From: Ensifer adhaerens
GTDB taxonomy: Bacteria > Pseudomonadota > Alphaproteobacteria > Rhizobiales > Rhizobiaceae
Direction: 5' to 3'
NCBI RefSeq assembly: GCF_000697965.2
Contig: NZ_CP015881.1
Coordinates: forward strand, 1,158,501-1,222,500
Length of the DNA stretch: 64,000 bases
In this document: in pieces, positions 1-8,951 of the stretch
Numbering within the stretch: position 1 is the first letter of the stretch
How the letters are laid out: every line of letters begins with the position of its first letter
Translations under genes and position numbers: made by a program
Notes under the pieces: model-generated
What the model was told of the DNA's origin: nothing
Databases searched by the model: none
Seen by the model: only the letters and a program-made list of their open reading frames with translations

Positions 1-171
1 GACCGCGCTGCCCGCCGCGCGCGCCGGCGTCGTCAAGTCGGCAAAATCGGAATGACGATCCGCAGCCTCCGGCGGCAGCGTTACCACCACGGACGGCAGC
101 ATCCCCTTCGCCAACAGGGCATTGAGCGCGATTAGGGATCCTTCGACGGCACCAACCAGAGCAAAACGCAT
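1..171 (-). CDS. formyltransferase family protein, N-terminal part (runs off window)
   Basis: Only the first 57 codons are in the window; the rest lies to the left. The start MRFALVGAVEGSLIALNAL followed by VVVTLPPEA and RHSDFADL resembles the N-terminal formyl-THF-binding half of methionyl-tRNA-formyltransferase-like enzymes. Members found in polysaccharide loci N-formylate amino-sugars on nucleotide carriers. The ATG at 171 is preceded by a weak GAG element. It is divergent from the glycosyltransferase at 597. A sugar N-formyltransferase role is inferred from context; a tRNA or other formyltransferase cannot be excluded from this fragment. Confidence 0.6.
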   Translation of the reverse strand, partial: MRFALVGAVEGSLIALNALLAKGMLPSVVVTLPPEAADRHSDFADLTTPARAAGSAV

Positions 172-596
172 TTTGGTTCTCAAATACACAATGTGTCAGA
201 GCGCAATATACAACTCGGATCACAACCAAGGGAAGAAATAACCCATCCGGGCGATATTAATGTATTTCAAGTATGATATGACGGGATGCTATTTCAGAGC
301 CGGGCTATACTGCAAGAGAATAATTGCATGACAGTGTCTGCCGTTGTATCTTGAAACCACTGCATTCTAGGGCGCGCCCTGGAAGGTCAATTTAGAGTAC
401 GAACCTATTTCAGAAATAATCGCGTCCGAAGTGTCCATAATCGAGGCAATAGGAAGTTGATGTCTTGGCGTGCACTGGGCGCGTCCAGGAATTTAATGCT
501 TGTGCCCCCGCCGGGAAGCACCCAGGTGCGCCCTGTCGTCAGGCTCAGGGAATGCGGACGAAGGCCCAAACGGCGGCGCAACTTCGGATCCACGGT
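172..596. other. divergent intergenic region, no gene seen
   Basis: This 425-base stretch separates two divergent genes. Its first 230 bases are AT-rich compared with the flanking genes, as expected for promoters facing both ways. I see no convincing gene, operator or RNA. In-frame codons upstream of 597 remain open back to 465, but they show no coding character. Confidence 0.4.
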
Positions 597-1682
597 ATGA
601 TATTGCATTTGATCACTAATTTCAGCGCAAGCGCCGGAGCTGAGACGATGCTCGCGCGCCTGCTCAAGGCGTCGTCTGACGAACGCGTCATGGTCGTATC
701 GCTGCTCGATGTCTCGGCGCGAAACCGTGACCTCGCGGACAATCCGCGCGTCGAGTATGTGGCGCTCGGCGCACACTCGCTCCCGGCCATTCTGCAGGGC
801 ACGATGCGGCTTGCCAACATCATCCGCCAGGAAAAGCCGAGTGTCATGCTGTGCTGGATGTACCACGCCATGGTGGTCGGCACGGTCGCTGCCAAGCTTG
901 CGCGCCGCGCAACGCCGGTCATCTGGAATGTTCGCCAGTCGCTGGATGATGTCGCCTCGCTGTCGCGAAGCTCGCATATGGCGATCGCCGCTGCCCGCGT
1001 GCTCTCCGGCTCGGCCTCCGGCATCATTTACAATTCGTCGCGCGCGCGCGAAATGCACCGCGCCTATGGCTACCGCAACCTGAATTCGGTCGTCATCCCG
1101 AACGGCTTTGAAATTCCGGCAGTGGCAGCAGGCCATGAAGCGCCGCCCCGGCGGATCGGGATCGTCGCGCGTTTCCACCCGCAGAAGGATCACGCCACCT
1201 TCTTTCGCGCCGCCGCCTCGGTGTTGCGCACCCATCCCGACACGCGCTTTCTCGCGGCCGGACGGGGACTAGCCTGGGACAATCCCGAAGTCGTCCAGCT
1301 GATTTCCGATGCCGGATTGCCAAGCGAGGCCATCGACCTCAGGGGCGAAGTTGCGGACATGGAGGATTTCTACCGCAGCATCGACATTCTCGCCCTGTCC
1401 TCCAGGACAGAAGGCTTTCCGAACGTCGTTGCCGAGGCGATGAGCTACGCAAAAATGGTGGTGGCAACGGACGTCGGTGACGCGGCTGAGGTTGCCGGCA
1501 ATGCCGGAATCGTCGTGCCCGCCCGCAATCCCGAGGCCTTTGCCGACGCCATGCGCAAGGTGCTCGACCTTTCGCCGGAGGAGTATGCCCGGTACGCGCA
1601 TCTCGCCCGCAATCGTATCGAAAGCGAATACACGCTGCACAACATCGAACGGCGTTACTCCAATTTCCTGAGGAACTTCTAG
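597..1682 (+). CDS. family 4 glycosyltransferase
   Basis: A 361-residue cytoplasmic GT-B fold transferase. The N-terminus MILHLITNFSASAGAETMLA has the Gly/Ala-rich acceptor loop. The C-terminal half has RIGIVARFHPQKD followed by the nucleotide-sugar-binding EX7E region in RTEGFPNVVAEAMSYAK. I chose the ATG at 597 because the alignable protein begins there; 465 and 552 are in-frame alternatives and no Shine-Dalgarno clearly decides. It probably adds one sugar of the polysaccharide repeat unit. The acceptor and donor cannot be read from the sequence. Confidence 0.85.
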   Translation: MILHLITNFSASAGAETMLARLLKASSDERVMVVSLLDVSARNRDLADNPRVEYVALGAHSLPAILQGTMRLANIIRQEKPSVMLCWMYHAMVVGTVAAKLARRATPVIWNVRQSLDDVASLSRSSHMAIAAARVLSGSASGIIYNSSRAREMHRAYGYRNLNSVVIPNGFEIPAVAAGHEAPPRRIGIVARFHPQKDHATFFRAAASVLRTHPDTRFLAAGRGLAWDNPEVVQLISDAGLPSEAIDLRGEVADMEDFYRSIDILALSSRTEGFPNVVAEAMSYAKMVVATDVGDAAEVAGNAGIVVPARNPEAFADAMRKVLDLSPEEYARYAHLARNRIESEYTLHNIERRYSNFLRNF

Positions 1683-1735
1683 CAGCCACCGCACGGCTCA
1701 AGCTGCGGAAAAAATTCGGAGAGGGGGACCGACAC

Positions 1736-1813
1736 ATGAACGACAATAACAAAGAGGCGCGACCTAAGCGAATGCCGGGGGACTTGGCGCCGACAGTCAG
1801 GCGGGCAGCATGA
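1736..1813 (+). CDS. possible 25-residue leader ORF coupled to the response regulator
   Basis: An ATG at 1736 follows a purine-rich GAGAGGGGGA element and opens a 25-codon frame. Its TGA overlaps the next gene's start in an ATGA junction at 1810. The peptide is charged and has no recognisable family. The strong ribosome-binding site and the stop-start overlap suggest translational coupling to the regulator. It may equally be untranslated leader sequence. Confidence 0.35.
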   Translation: MNDNNKEARPKRMPGDLAPTVRRAA

Positions 1814-2469
1814 CCACGCCGATACGCACAGTCATCATCGACGACCATCCGCTCGTCATCGTCGGCGCCCGCGCGACGATCGAGACGACCAACGATATCG
1901 TCTGCGTCGGCTCGGCCGGAACGGGTGCGGAGGCGCTCGCGCTGATCAAGGAAACCGGGCCGGACGTTTCGGTCATCGATATCGCCCTTCCCGACATGAG
2001 CGGCCTTACGCTCGCGGAGCAAATCCTCAAGCAGCAGCATTCGGCCTATGTGGTTGTGATGACGATTTACCCGGAGCGCTCCTACGCGCAGCAGGCGCTT
2101 CAGATCGGCGTCAAGGGCTTCATCCAGAAATGCTCCGCGCCCGAGCACCTGCTGCTTGCCGTTCGCTCCGTCACGCATGGCGGGCTCTATCTCGATCCGC
2201 CAACCGCCCAGGAACTGACGCGCACGGCACCAAATCCCGGGTCGCGCACGATGAAGACGGCCGGCGTGCCGGGGCTGACCCGTCGCGAACAGGATGTTCT
2301 GCGCCTCGTCGCCCTTGGATACTCCAACAAGGAAATCGGCGCGCGCGCCAATGTCAGCGTCAAATCGATCGAAACCTACAAGGCCCGTGCAACGGAGAAG
2401 CTGCAGCTCCACACGCGGGCGCAGATTGTCCATTTCGCCTTGACCCATGGCTGGATGAGCGCCGTCTAG
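1810..2469 (+). CDS. LuxR/FixJ-type response regulator
   Basis: A 219-residue two-domain regulator. The receiver domain (about 1-120) has the acidic pair D11-D12, the phosphoacceptor D57 in VIDIALPDMSG, and the conserved lysine in GVKGFIQK. The LuxR-type helix-turn-helix (about 153-210) contains LTRREQDVLRLVALGYSNKEI. It sits between two glycosyltransferase genes, so a role in controlling the polysaccharide locus is plausible. No adjacent cognate kinase is seen. Translation may be coupled to the short ORF that overlaps its ATG. Confidence 0.9.
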   Translation: MTTPIRTVIIDDHPLVIVGARATIETTNDIVCVGSAGTGAEALALIKETGPDVSVIDIALPDMSGLTLAEQILKQQHSAYVVVMTIYPERSYAQQALQIGVKGFIQKCSAPEHLLLAVRSVTHGGLYLDPPTAQELTRTAPNPGSRTMKTAGVPGLTRREQDVLRLVALGYSNKEIGARANVSVKSIETYKARATEKLQLHTRAQIVHFALTHGWMSAV

Positions 2470-2531
2470 GCCGTGGTCGGGTCGGGCGCAGGCGGGATGC
2501 CCGTCTGCCCCAATCGAGACAGGAGCCGCCA

Positions 2532-3644
2532 TTGCGAATTGTGTTTGTGCTTTCAGGGCTTGGTGCCGGCGGCGCAGAAAAGGTCGTCAACATCCTCGCG
2601 CGCCATCGCTCGGCCCGCGGTGACGACGTGCACGTGCTCGCGCTCAACGCGGAAACCCCGGAGACCTACTTTGCCTATGACAGGTCCGTCCGCGTGGAGG
2701 CGCTGGGCGGCGGCTCGTCGGTGCCTGTCTTCAGGACAGTCGAGCGTATCGCCCGATTGCGCGCGCGCCTGCGCGCCCTATCGCCGGACCTCGTCATCTC
2801 CTTTCTGACGAAGGTCAACATCATAGTCGTGCTTGCCAGCCGCGGCCTCGGCCTGCGGCTCGTCCTTTCCGAGCGAAACAACTTCAATACGCAAGACATG
2901 AACCCGCTATGGCGATTGGCGCGGCCGCTGGCGGCTCGCCTGGCGGAGCGGCTGGTGATGCAGACGACGGAAGCGGTCAATTCGCTGCCGCCGCCCCTCA
3001 AAGCCAAGGCCGTGATCATCCCCAACCCGATCACGCTTCAGCATGTACGTGAAAAACAGTCAGGCACTGACACCCGCGTGCTAGCCGTCGGCCGCCTGAA
3101 CAGGCAGAAGGGCTTCGATCTACTGATAGACGCCTTTGCCGATATCGCGGGGCGCGCGCCGAACATGACGCTGACAATCTTCGGCGAAGGCCCGGAACGG
3201 CCCGTGCTCGAGGAACAGATCCGACGCCTCGGCCTTTCAAACCGCGTTCGTCTACCGGGCACCACGAAATCACCGGTCGAGTGGATCAACGCCGGCGATA
3301 TCTTCGTCCTCAGTTCGCGCTTCGAAGGCTTCCCAAATGTGCTGCTGGAGGCGATGTCCGCGGGCCTTGCCAGCATCGCCTTTGATTGTCCTTGGGGGCC
3401 GTCGGAAATCATCGACACGCCGGCGGTTGGCATGCTCGTCCCCAAGGAGGACACTCGCCGACTGGCAGACGCGATAGCCCGCCTGGCGGCCGACGCGACA
3501 CTCCGGCACCAGATCGGCGCCATGGGCGCACGCGCGGTTGCCACGCGCTACGCTATCCAGTCGGTGCTAAAGCAGTGGGATGACGTCATCGCCGCTCCTG
3601 AAGAGACCCACGCGCTTTACCCGGCAGCGCGCGTATCGACCTGA
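2532..3644 (+). CDS. family 4 glycosyltransferase (AmsD-like)
   Basis: A 370-residue GT-B glycosyltransferase. It starts LRIVFVLSGLGAGGAEKVVN, typical of exopolysaccharide GT4 enzymes, and carries the EX7E donor-binding region RFEGFPNVLLEAMSAG near the C-terminus. The best start is the TTG at 2532, with GACAGGAG about six bases upstream. A longer frame reaching back to 2130 overlaps the regulator gene and has no protein-like upstream sequence. It converges with the membrane transferase at 3683. The sugar specificity is unknown. Confidence 0.85.
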   Translation: MRIVFVLSGLGAGGAEKVVNILARHRSARGDDVHVLALNAETPETYFAYDRSVRVEALGGGSSVPVFRTVERIARLRARLRALSPDLVISFLTKVNIIVVLASRGLGLRLVLSERNNFNTQDMNPLWRLARPLAARLAERLVMQTTEAVNSLPPPLKAKAVIIPNPITLQHVREKQSGTDTRVLAVGRLNRQKGFDLLIDAFADIAGRAPNMTLTIFGEGPERPVLEEQIRRLGLSNRVRLPGTTKSPVEWINAGDIFVLSSRFEGFPNVLLEAMSAGLASIAFDCPWGPSEIIDTPAVGMLVPKEDTRRLADAIARLAADATLRHQIGAMGARAVATRYAIQSVLKQWDDVIAAPEETHALYPAARVST

Positions 3645-3682
3645 TACGGCACCGCCTCAGGAGGCGACGCCGCATCACCCGA

Positions 3683-5320
3683 TCACGACCCGGGCGGCGT
3701 TGCTGGCTTCAGGTAGAGGGTCGGGATCCCATATCTGTCCTTGAAACCGAGAGACGCGGACTGCACGTAGCCGTGGCTTTCCGCATAGGCACGCATCGGC
3801 TTTTCCAGTTCGTCTTCAAAGCCAAGCAGAAACGCCGCCGGCGGGTCTTTCTCGAACAGCGCTTCGATCGTCGATGGTGACGTCATCTTGTAGTACTTCG
3901 CCAGCTCGGGGCTCGTCATGTCGGCGGTGCGGTAGGCAAACGGCCCTGTCGCCAGCTCGGCATAGACATCGAGGCCGCCTTCCAGCGGATAGATGGGCGC
4001 GAGCGTCGCAACCTTGCCGGTGACGCCGGCGGCCTGCATTCTCTCAGCAATCGTCACGCCTCCCTCATGCACGCGCATCGTCGTCCACTGCTGCGGATGG
4101 GTCGCCTTGCCGAGGTATTGACCAAGGCGCGGCGCGTTGACCGCAAGGACGACAAGTACGGCCGACAGCAGGATCGGCCGCACCGTGGGGAGTGCGCGCG
4201 GACCAAGTGCCTCGAGCAAAAGGCCAAACGCCAGCGGAAGGCAGACGAGCGGCGGCGCAAAATACTGGGGGAACCCGGGCGTCGGAACGAAGCTCAGCAC
4301 AAAGCTGCAGACGAGCACGCCCGCAAGCACGAGCACCTCCCCCATGCGCAGCTGTGGTTCGACCGCCACGTTGTCGGTGCGCCGGGCAAGAACGATGAAC
4401 GCGACGGCGATGATCGCCGCAAGCGCCACGGCCACGGCCGGCGCTAGCCATATATCCTGCGCCATGACCAGTTTCTGGGCGAGCGACATCGCCCCGCCCT
4501 CCCCGTCGCCGCTCATCAGCCGCCAGTATTGCGGATGCGGACCGGTATGGTAGCGCACCACATGCGCCAGGAAGAGCTGCGGATCCCTGACGAGATAAAA
4601 AAGGATCGGCGCGCCGCCGGCAAGACCGCCGACCAGCAGCGGCGCCGCGACCTTGGCAATACGATCCTTCAGCGCCAGCGATCGCGGCAGAAGGAATGCG
4701 GCCACGGCCACGGCCGGGATGAAGGCGATGGCGCTCAGCTTGAAACACACGGCCAAGGCCAGCAGAAATCCGGCCAGCGCCACCAAAAACGAACGGCGCT
4801 GTTCATTACGCAGGGCGAGAAGAAAAAGACTGAGGCCGAGAAAGGCGAAGGGCCACGGCAGGAAATTGTTGGTGGCGCCGACACCCGTCTGCGTCAGGAA
4901 CAACTCGTTCACCAGCGACAGGATGCCGACACAGACAGTTGCCCAAGCCGAACGCGTCAACACATACACCACGCCGCCGACAGCGACTGCCATAAGGATC
5001 CAGGCCAGGAAGACACCGAGGCGACCGCTTAAGAGCAGGTCGCTGGACCCGGTCAGCTTGCTGATGCCGTAGAAGTACCACGCAGAGGCCGGCGGATGAT
5101 TGTAGAAGAAATCGGCGTAGAGCGACTGGTCGTTCAAGAGCCTGGCCGGCGGCACATACAGCTGCTCGTCTCGCCGCATGTCGAAATTCATGATCCGAAG
5201 AAACAGAAAATAGAAAACGAACAGGAAGAACAGGGCCGCGGCGACTTGATAGAAAATCCCGACCGATTTTCCTTCAACAGTTTCCTGTCTTTCCGAAGAA
5301 ACACTTGCTGGATAGGTCAT
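3683..5320 (-). CDS. GT39/ArnT-like integral membrane glycosyltransferase
   Basis: A 545-residue polytopic inner-membrane protein. The first transmembrane helix (about 22-42) is followed by a periplasmic loop with the acidic motif MRRDEQLYVPPARLL. That motif is the catalytic signature of polyprenyl-phosphate-sugar-dependent GT-C enzymes such as ArnT and PMT. About ten hydrophobic segments follow, then a soluble C-terminal tail. The ATG at 5320 has GGAG seven bases upstream, which decides the start. It probably decorates a lipid- or polysaccharide-linked acceptor in the periplasm. The family call is from motif and topology only. Confidence 0.7.
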   Translation of the reverse strand: MTYPASVSSERQETVEGKSVGIFYQVAAALFFLFVFYFLFLRIMNFDMRRDEQLYVPPARLLNDQSLYADFFYNHPPASAWYFYGISKLTGSSDLLLSGRLGVFLAWILMAVAVGGVVYVLTRSAWATVCVGILSLVNELFLTQTGVGATNNFLPWPFAFLGLSLFLLALRNEQRRSFLVALAGFLLALAVCFKLSAIAFIPAVAVAAFLLPRSLALKDRIAKVAAPLLVGGLAGGAPILFYLVRDPQLFLAHVVRYHTGPHPQYWRLMSGDGEGGAMSLAQKLVMAQDIWLAPAVAVALAAIIAVAFIVLARRTDNVAVEPQLRMGEVLVLAGVLVCSFVLSFVPTPGFPQYFAPPLVCLPLAFGLLLEALGPRALPTVRPILLSAVLVVLAVNAPRLGQYLGKATHPQQWTTMRVHEGGVTIAERMQAAGVTGKVATLAPIYPLEGGLDVYAELATGPFAYRTADMTSPELAKYYKMTSPSTIEALFEKDPPAAFLLGFEDELEKPMRAYAESHGYVQSASLGFKDRYGIPTLYLKPATPPGS

Positions 5321-5723
5321 GCAAAAACTCCGAACAAAAATAGACGAAGTATAAAATACAGGCTGGCGACGGGAACGATGCAGTCGCACACGGCTTCAAA
5401 TAGATCACACAGGATCGTAATGCGCAGCGGCGCATGGCCTAGCGGGACAACCCCGACAAGCGTGCAGGGATAAACCTGACACGTAAAAAGGCTTGCGGCC
5501 AAGCAGAATATAAGGTATTTCTTGTATATTAGTTACTTAACATAACGGAAACCCTGGGACTTATCCAGACATATTCCGTAGCGCGCAGGTAACCACCTGC
5601 TTTTATTGACGTGCATTTTAATCAGTTATTGAAAACGCTCAAATCGCGCATTGGATCGCGATTGCTCATGAATAAAACCTGAGACGTCAACACTATCCCA
5701 AACATATCTTCTTGGAGACCGCT
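5321..5723. promoter_or_regulatory. divergent promoter region of the CDP-sugar operon
   Basis: This 403-base gap between divergent genes is AT-rich, especially 5500-5720. It must hold the promoter of the seven-gene rfb-like operon. I see no clear operator palindrome and no gene. Confidence 0.4.
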
Positions 5724-6548
5724 ATGAAAGTCGTTCTCTTTGCGGGAGGGCTTGGCTCGCGCCTGGCCGAGGAAACCACGCGTATTCCCAAGCCGATGGT
5801 CGAGATTGGTGGCAAACCCATCATTCTTCACGTCATGGACATTTACAGCCACTGGGGGCACCGCGACTTTGTCGTCGCCGGCGGCTATAAGTGCATGTCG
5901 ATCAAGAGCTTCTTCCATAACTTCCATCTGTCGACCGCAGACTTTACCGTTGCGCTCGGAAGCGGCTCGATGGTGCTGCACCCCAATCATCCGCTCGACT
6001 GGAATGTCTCTGTCGTGGACACCGGCCTGTCGACGATGACTGGAGGGCGGCTCCTGCGGCTGCGCGAATGGCTCGACAACGAGCCTTTCATGGTGACCTA
6101 TTCGGACGGCGTCGGAAACATCGACATAGAGGCGCTGCTGGCGTTTCACCGCTCGCACGGGCGCCTTGCGACAGTTACCGCCGTGCAGCCACCGGCCCGT
6201 TTCGGCAACCTCGAGATCGAAGGTGACCAGGTCGTCGAGTTCACCGAGAAGGTGCAGAAGAAGGAAACCTGGATCAACGGCGGCTTCTTCGTCTTTGAAC
6301 CCGGCGTCCTCGACTACATTCCGAGCCTTTCCGAACCGCTCGAAATGTCGCCGCTGACCAATCTCGCCAGGGCCGGTCAACTGTTTGCCTACAAGCATCA
6401 CGGCTTCTGGCATCCGATGGATACGATCCGCGATCGCGATTACCTGAACGGGCTGTGCGAAAGCGAAGATCCGCCGTGGCTGCACTTTGAACGCGATCAC
6501 CTTTCCGCCGCGACAGCCGCACCCTCCACCCATCACGTACGGATGTAG
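5724..6548 (+). CDS. rfbF: glucose-1-phosphate cytidylyltransferase
   Basis: A 274-residue nucleotidyltransferase that makes CDP-glucose from CTP and glucose-1-phosphate, the first step of CDP-3,6-dideoxyhexose synthesis. It opens with MKVVLFAGGLGSRLAEET and IPKPMVEIGGKP, the GGXGXR and lysine signatures of sugar nucleotidyltransferases in the RfbF form. The ATG at 5724 has TTGGAG six bases upstream. Length is slightly above the usual 257 or so, with a short divergent tail. The next gene starts three bases after its stop. CDP specificity is supported by rfbG next door. Confidence 0.93.
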   Translation: MKVVLFAGGLGSRLAEETTRIPKPMVEIGGKPIILHVMDIYSHWGHRDFVVAGGYKCMSIKSFFHNFHLSTADFTVALGSGSMVLHPNHPLDWNVSVVDTGLSTMTGGRLLRLREWLDNEPFMVTYSDGVGNIDIEALLAFHRSHGRLATVTAVQPPARFGNLEIEGDQVVEFTEKVQKKETWINGGFFVFEPGVLDYIPSLSEPLEMSPLTNLARAGQLFAYKHHGFWHPMDTIRDRDYLNGLCESEDPPWLHFERDHLSAATAAPSTHHVRM

Positions 6549-6551
6549 GAC

Positions 6552-7709
6552 ATGGCTTTGATCACCAGCGAGGTCGACCTTGCCGAGGCGTTCCGTGGCC
6601 GAAAGATCCTGATCACGGGACACACCGGTTTCAAGGGAGGCTGGCTCTCGCTCTGGCTAAGGCGACTGGGCGCATCGGTGGTCGGCCTCTCGCTGCCACC
6701 GTCGATACCGTCCTTCTACCTGGCGACCGGCCTCGGCGACGTCATCGACGGCCATGAGGGCGACATCCGGTCTGCCGCCGACGTGGCGAGGGCAATCGGC
6801 GGACAGGATTTCGATCTCGTCATTCACTTGGCCGCGCAGGCCGTGGTTCGCGCCTCCTTCGAGAACCCGGTCGACACCTATGCGACCAATGTCGTCGGCA
6901 CCGCCATCGTGCTTGATGCGGCAAGGCGTATGAAATCCCTGAAGGGCGTGATCGTCGTCACCAGCGACAAGTGCTACGAGAACCGCGAATGGGTCTGGGG
7001 CTATCGGGAAAACGACCCGATGGGCGGGCGCGATCCTTATAGCTCATCGAAAGGCTGCGCTGAACTCGTCGCAGCGGCCTATCGATCCTCGTTCTTCAAT
7101 GACCCCAACGGGCCTCAGCTCGTCAGCGTGCGCGCCGGCAACGTCATCGGCGGCGGCGACTGGGGTGCCGACAGGCTCGTGCCCGATCTGGTCCGGTCGG
7201 TGGAAGGCGGCAGCCCCGCGCGGCTGCGCAATCCGTCAAGCATCCGGCCGTGGCAGCATGTCTTCGAACCGCTTCGCGGTTACATGATGCTGGCGGCGCA
7301 CCTGCTTCACGGCAGAACGCGCTTTGCCGGCGGCTGGAATTTCGGCCCCGACCAGGAAGCGACCGTCAATGTCGGAACGCTTGCCGACATGGTCGTTGCC
7401 CAATGGGGTGACACGCCGCCGAGATACATCGTCGAACCGCAGGTAAACGCGCCGGTGGAATCGACCATCCTGCGCCTCGACAGCACCAAGGCCCGCACGG
7501 AACTCGGCTGGAAGCCGGTGCTGCGCCTGCGCGACACCGTGGCCACGACTGTCGCCTGGTACCGCAAGCATCGGGAGGATCCGAGGAACATCCGGTCGTT
7601 CTCGGAGCATCAGATCGAGCAATACGCCGCCGCCTGGAAACAGGAAGTCGAACACGAAGCAAGACCATTGCCATTGCGCGACATCGGAGATTGGAAAGAT
7701 GCGAGTTAA
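6552..7709 (+). CDS. rfbG: CDP-glucose 4,6-dehydratase
   Basis: A 385-residue extended SDR that converts CDP-glucose to CDP-4-keto-6-deoxyglucose. The NAD-binding loop is ITGHTGFKGGWLSLWL near residue 17, and the catalytic pair is in DPYSSSKGCAEL. The segment RPWQHVFEPLRGYM is characteristic of RfbG. It follows rfbF by three bases and overlaps the next gene by 11 bases, so the three are translated as one unit. Assignment is firm. Confidence 0.93.
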   Translation: MALITSEVDLAEAFRGRKILITGHTGFKGGWLSLWLRRLGASVVGLSLPPSIPSFYLATGLGDVIDGHEGDIRSAADVARAIGGQDFDLVIHLAAQAVVRASFENPVDTYATNVVGTAIVLDAARRMKSLKGVIVVTSDKCYENREWVWGYRENDPMGGRDPYSSSKGCAELVAAAYRSSFFNDPNGPQLVSVRAGNVIGGGDWGADRLVPDLVRSVEGGSPARLRNPSSIRPWQHVFEPLRGYMMLAAHLLHGRTRFAGGWNFGPDQEATVNVGTLADMVVAQWGDTPPRYIVEPQVNAPVESTILRLDSTKARTELGWKPVLRLRDTVATTVAWYRKHREDPRNIRSFSEHQIEQYAAAWKQEVEHEARPLPLRDIGDWKDAS

Positions 7710-8949
7710 TTACGGACAGTCCGTTTACGGTCAGGAAGAGATTGATGCCGTCGTGGCAGTCCTGCGCTCATCGACACAGATGGGCACGGCCGTCAGGACG
7801 ATGCAGGAACGTGTCGCGATGCTCTTTGCGAAACGGCATGGCATCATGGTGAATTCAGGTTCGTCCGCGAACCATCTCGCCGTCGAAATCGCCGACCTTC
7901 CGAAGGGATCGGAGGTCATCACGCCCGCATTGACCTTTGCGACGACCGTCGCCCCGATCGTGCGCGCCGGTCTTATCCCGGCTTTCGTCGACGTCGTCGA
8001 AGGCACCTACAATATCGATGTCGATGCGATCGAGCGGATGATTACCAGAAAGACGAAGGCGGTGATGATCCCTTCGCTGATCGGGAACCTGCCCGACTGG
8101 GATCGCATTCGCGCCATCGCCGACGCGCACAAACTGCTGGTGATCGAAGACAGCGCCGACACGCTCGGCGCGACGATCAGGGATACAAGCACCGGCGCGC
8201 GGTCCGATATCAGCACGACCAGCTTCTATGGCTCGCATGTCATCACCGCGGCGGGCAACGGCGGCATGGTTTGCGTCAACGACGACGAACTGGCGCGAAA
8301 GGCAATGCTCTATCGCTCCTGGGGCCGCACATCCTCGCTCTTTGTCGAGTCCGAGACCATCGAGAACCGGTTCAACATCGATCTAGACGGCTTCGACTAC
8401 GACGCCAAGTTCGTGTTCGAAGTGCTGGGCTTCAACATCGAACCGTCCGAAATGGGCGCGGCGTTCGGGCTTGTCCAGCTCGAACGGCTGCAGCAAAACA
8501 TCGATGCGCGCGAGGGCAACTTCGCCAAGCAGCGCGCCTTCTTCGAGGCCTACGAGGACTGGTTCGTCCTGCCGAAGCAATTGCCGCTTTCGCGAACCGG
8601 ATGGCTGGCATTCCCGATGACTGTGCGCGCGGATGCGCCATTCACCCGCCGGGAGATGCAGATCTTCCTGGAACAGCGCGACATCCAGACCCGACCGGTG
8701 TTTACCGGAAACATCCTGCGCCAACCGGCGATGAGCGGCGTTCATAGCAAGGTCGAGCCGCGCGGCTATCCGGTCGCCGACGACGTGATGCGCGGCGGCA
8801 TTCTGCTCGCCTGCCACCATGGCCTGACACAGGCGCACCTGGACCATATCCACCAGTCGTTCCGCGATTTCGCCACGCAATTCGCGAGCTCGGGCGCCAG
8901 CAAGCGCCGCCAGCAGCAAACAGCCTCCTTTGAGCAACCTGGAGCTTGA
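7699..8949 (+). CDS. PMP-dependent 3-dehydrase of the RfbH/ColD type
   Basis: A 416-residue fold-type-I PLP-enzyme homologue. In SFYGSHVITAAGNGG the usual Schiff-base lysine is replaced by His180, the hallmark of the 3-dehydrases RfbH/AscC (E1) and ColD, which remove the C3 hydroxyl of 4-keto-6-deoxy sugars instead of transaminating. Context (rfbF, rfbG) points to a CDP-4-keto-6-deoxyglucose substrate. However, the segment after RSWGR lacks the cysteine cluster that ligates the [2Fe-2S] centre in classical RfbH, and no E3 reductase gene is in the window. It may therefore work like ColD with amino-acid-derived PMP. The substrate is inferred. Confidence 0.8.
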   Translation: MRVNYGQSVYGQEEIDAVVAVLRSSTQMGTAVRTMQERVAMLFAKRHGIMVNSGSSANHLAVEIADLPKGSEVITPALTFATTVAPIVRAGLIPAFVDVVEGTYNIDVDAIERMITRKTKAVMIPSLIGNLPDWDRIRAIADAHKLLVIEDSADTLGATIRDTSTGARSDISTTSFYGSHVITAAGNGGMVCVNDDELARKAMLYRSWGRTSSLFVESETIENRFNIDLDGFDYDAKFVFEVLGFNIEPSEMGAAFGLVQLERLQQNIDAREGNFAKQRAFFEAYEDWFVLPKQLPLSRTGWLAFPMTVRADAPFTRREMQIFLEQRDIQTRPVFTGNILRQPAMSGVHSKVEPRGYPVADDVMRGGILLACHHGLTQAHLDHIHQSFRDFATQFASSGASKRRQQQTASFEQPGA

Positions 8950-8951
8950 AA

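Noticed and set aside
3653..3666. CGCCTC/GAGGCG palindrome between convergent genes as a terminator
   Set aside because: The loop would be only two bases and no T-run follows on either strand.
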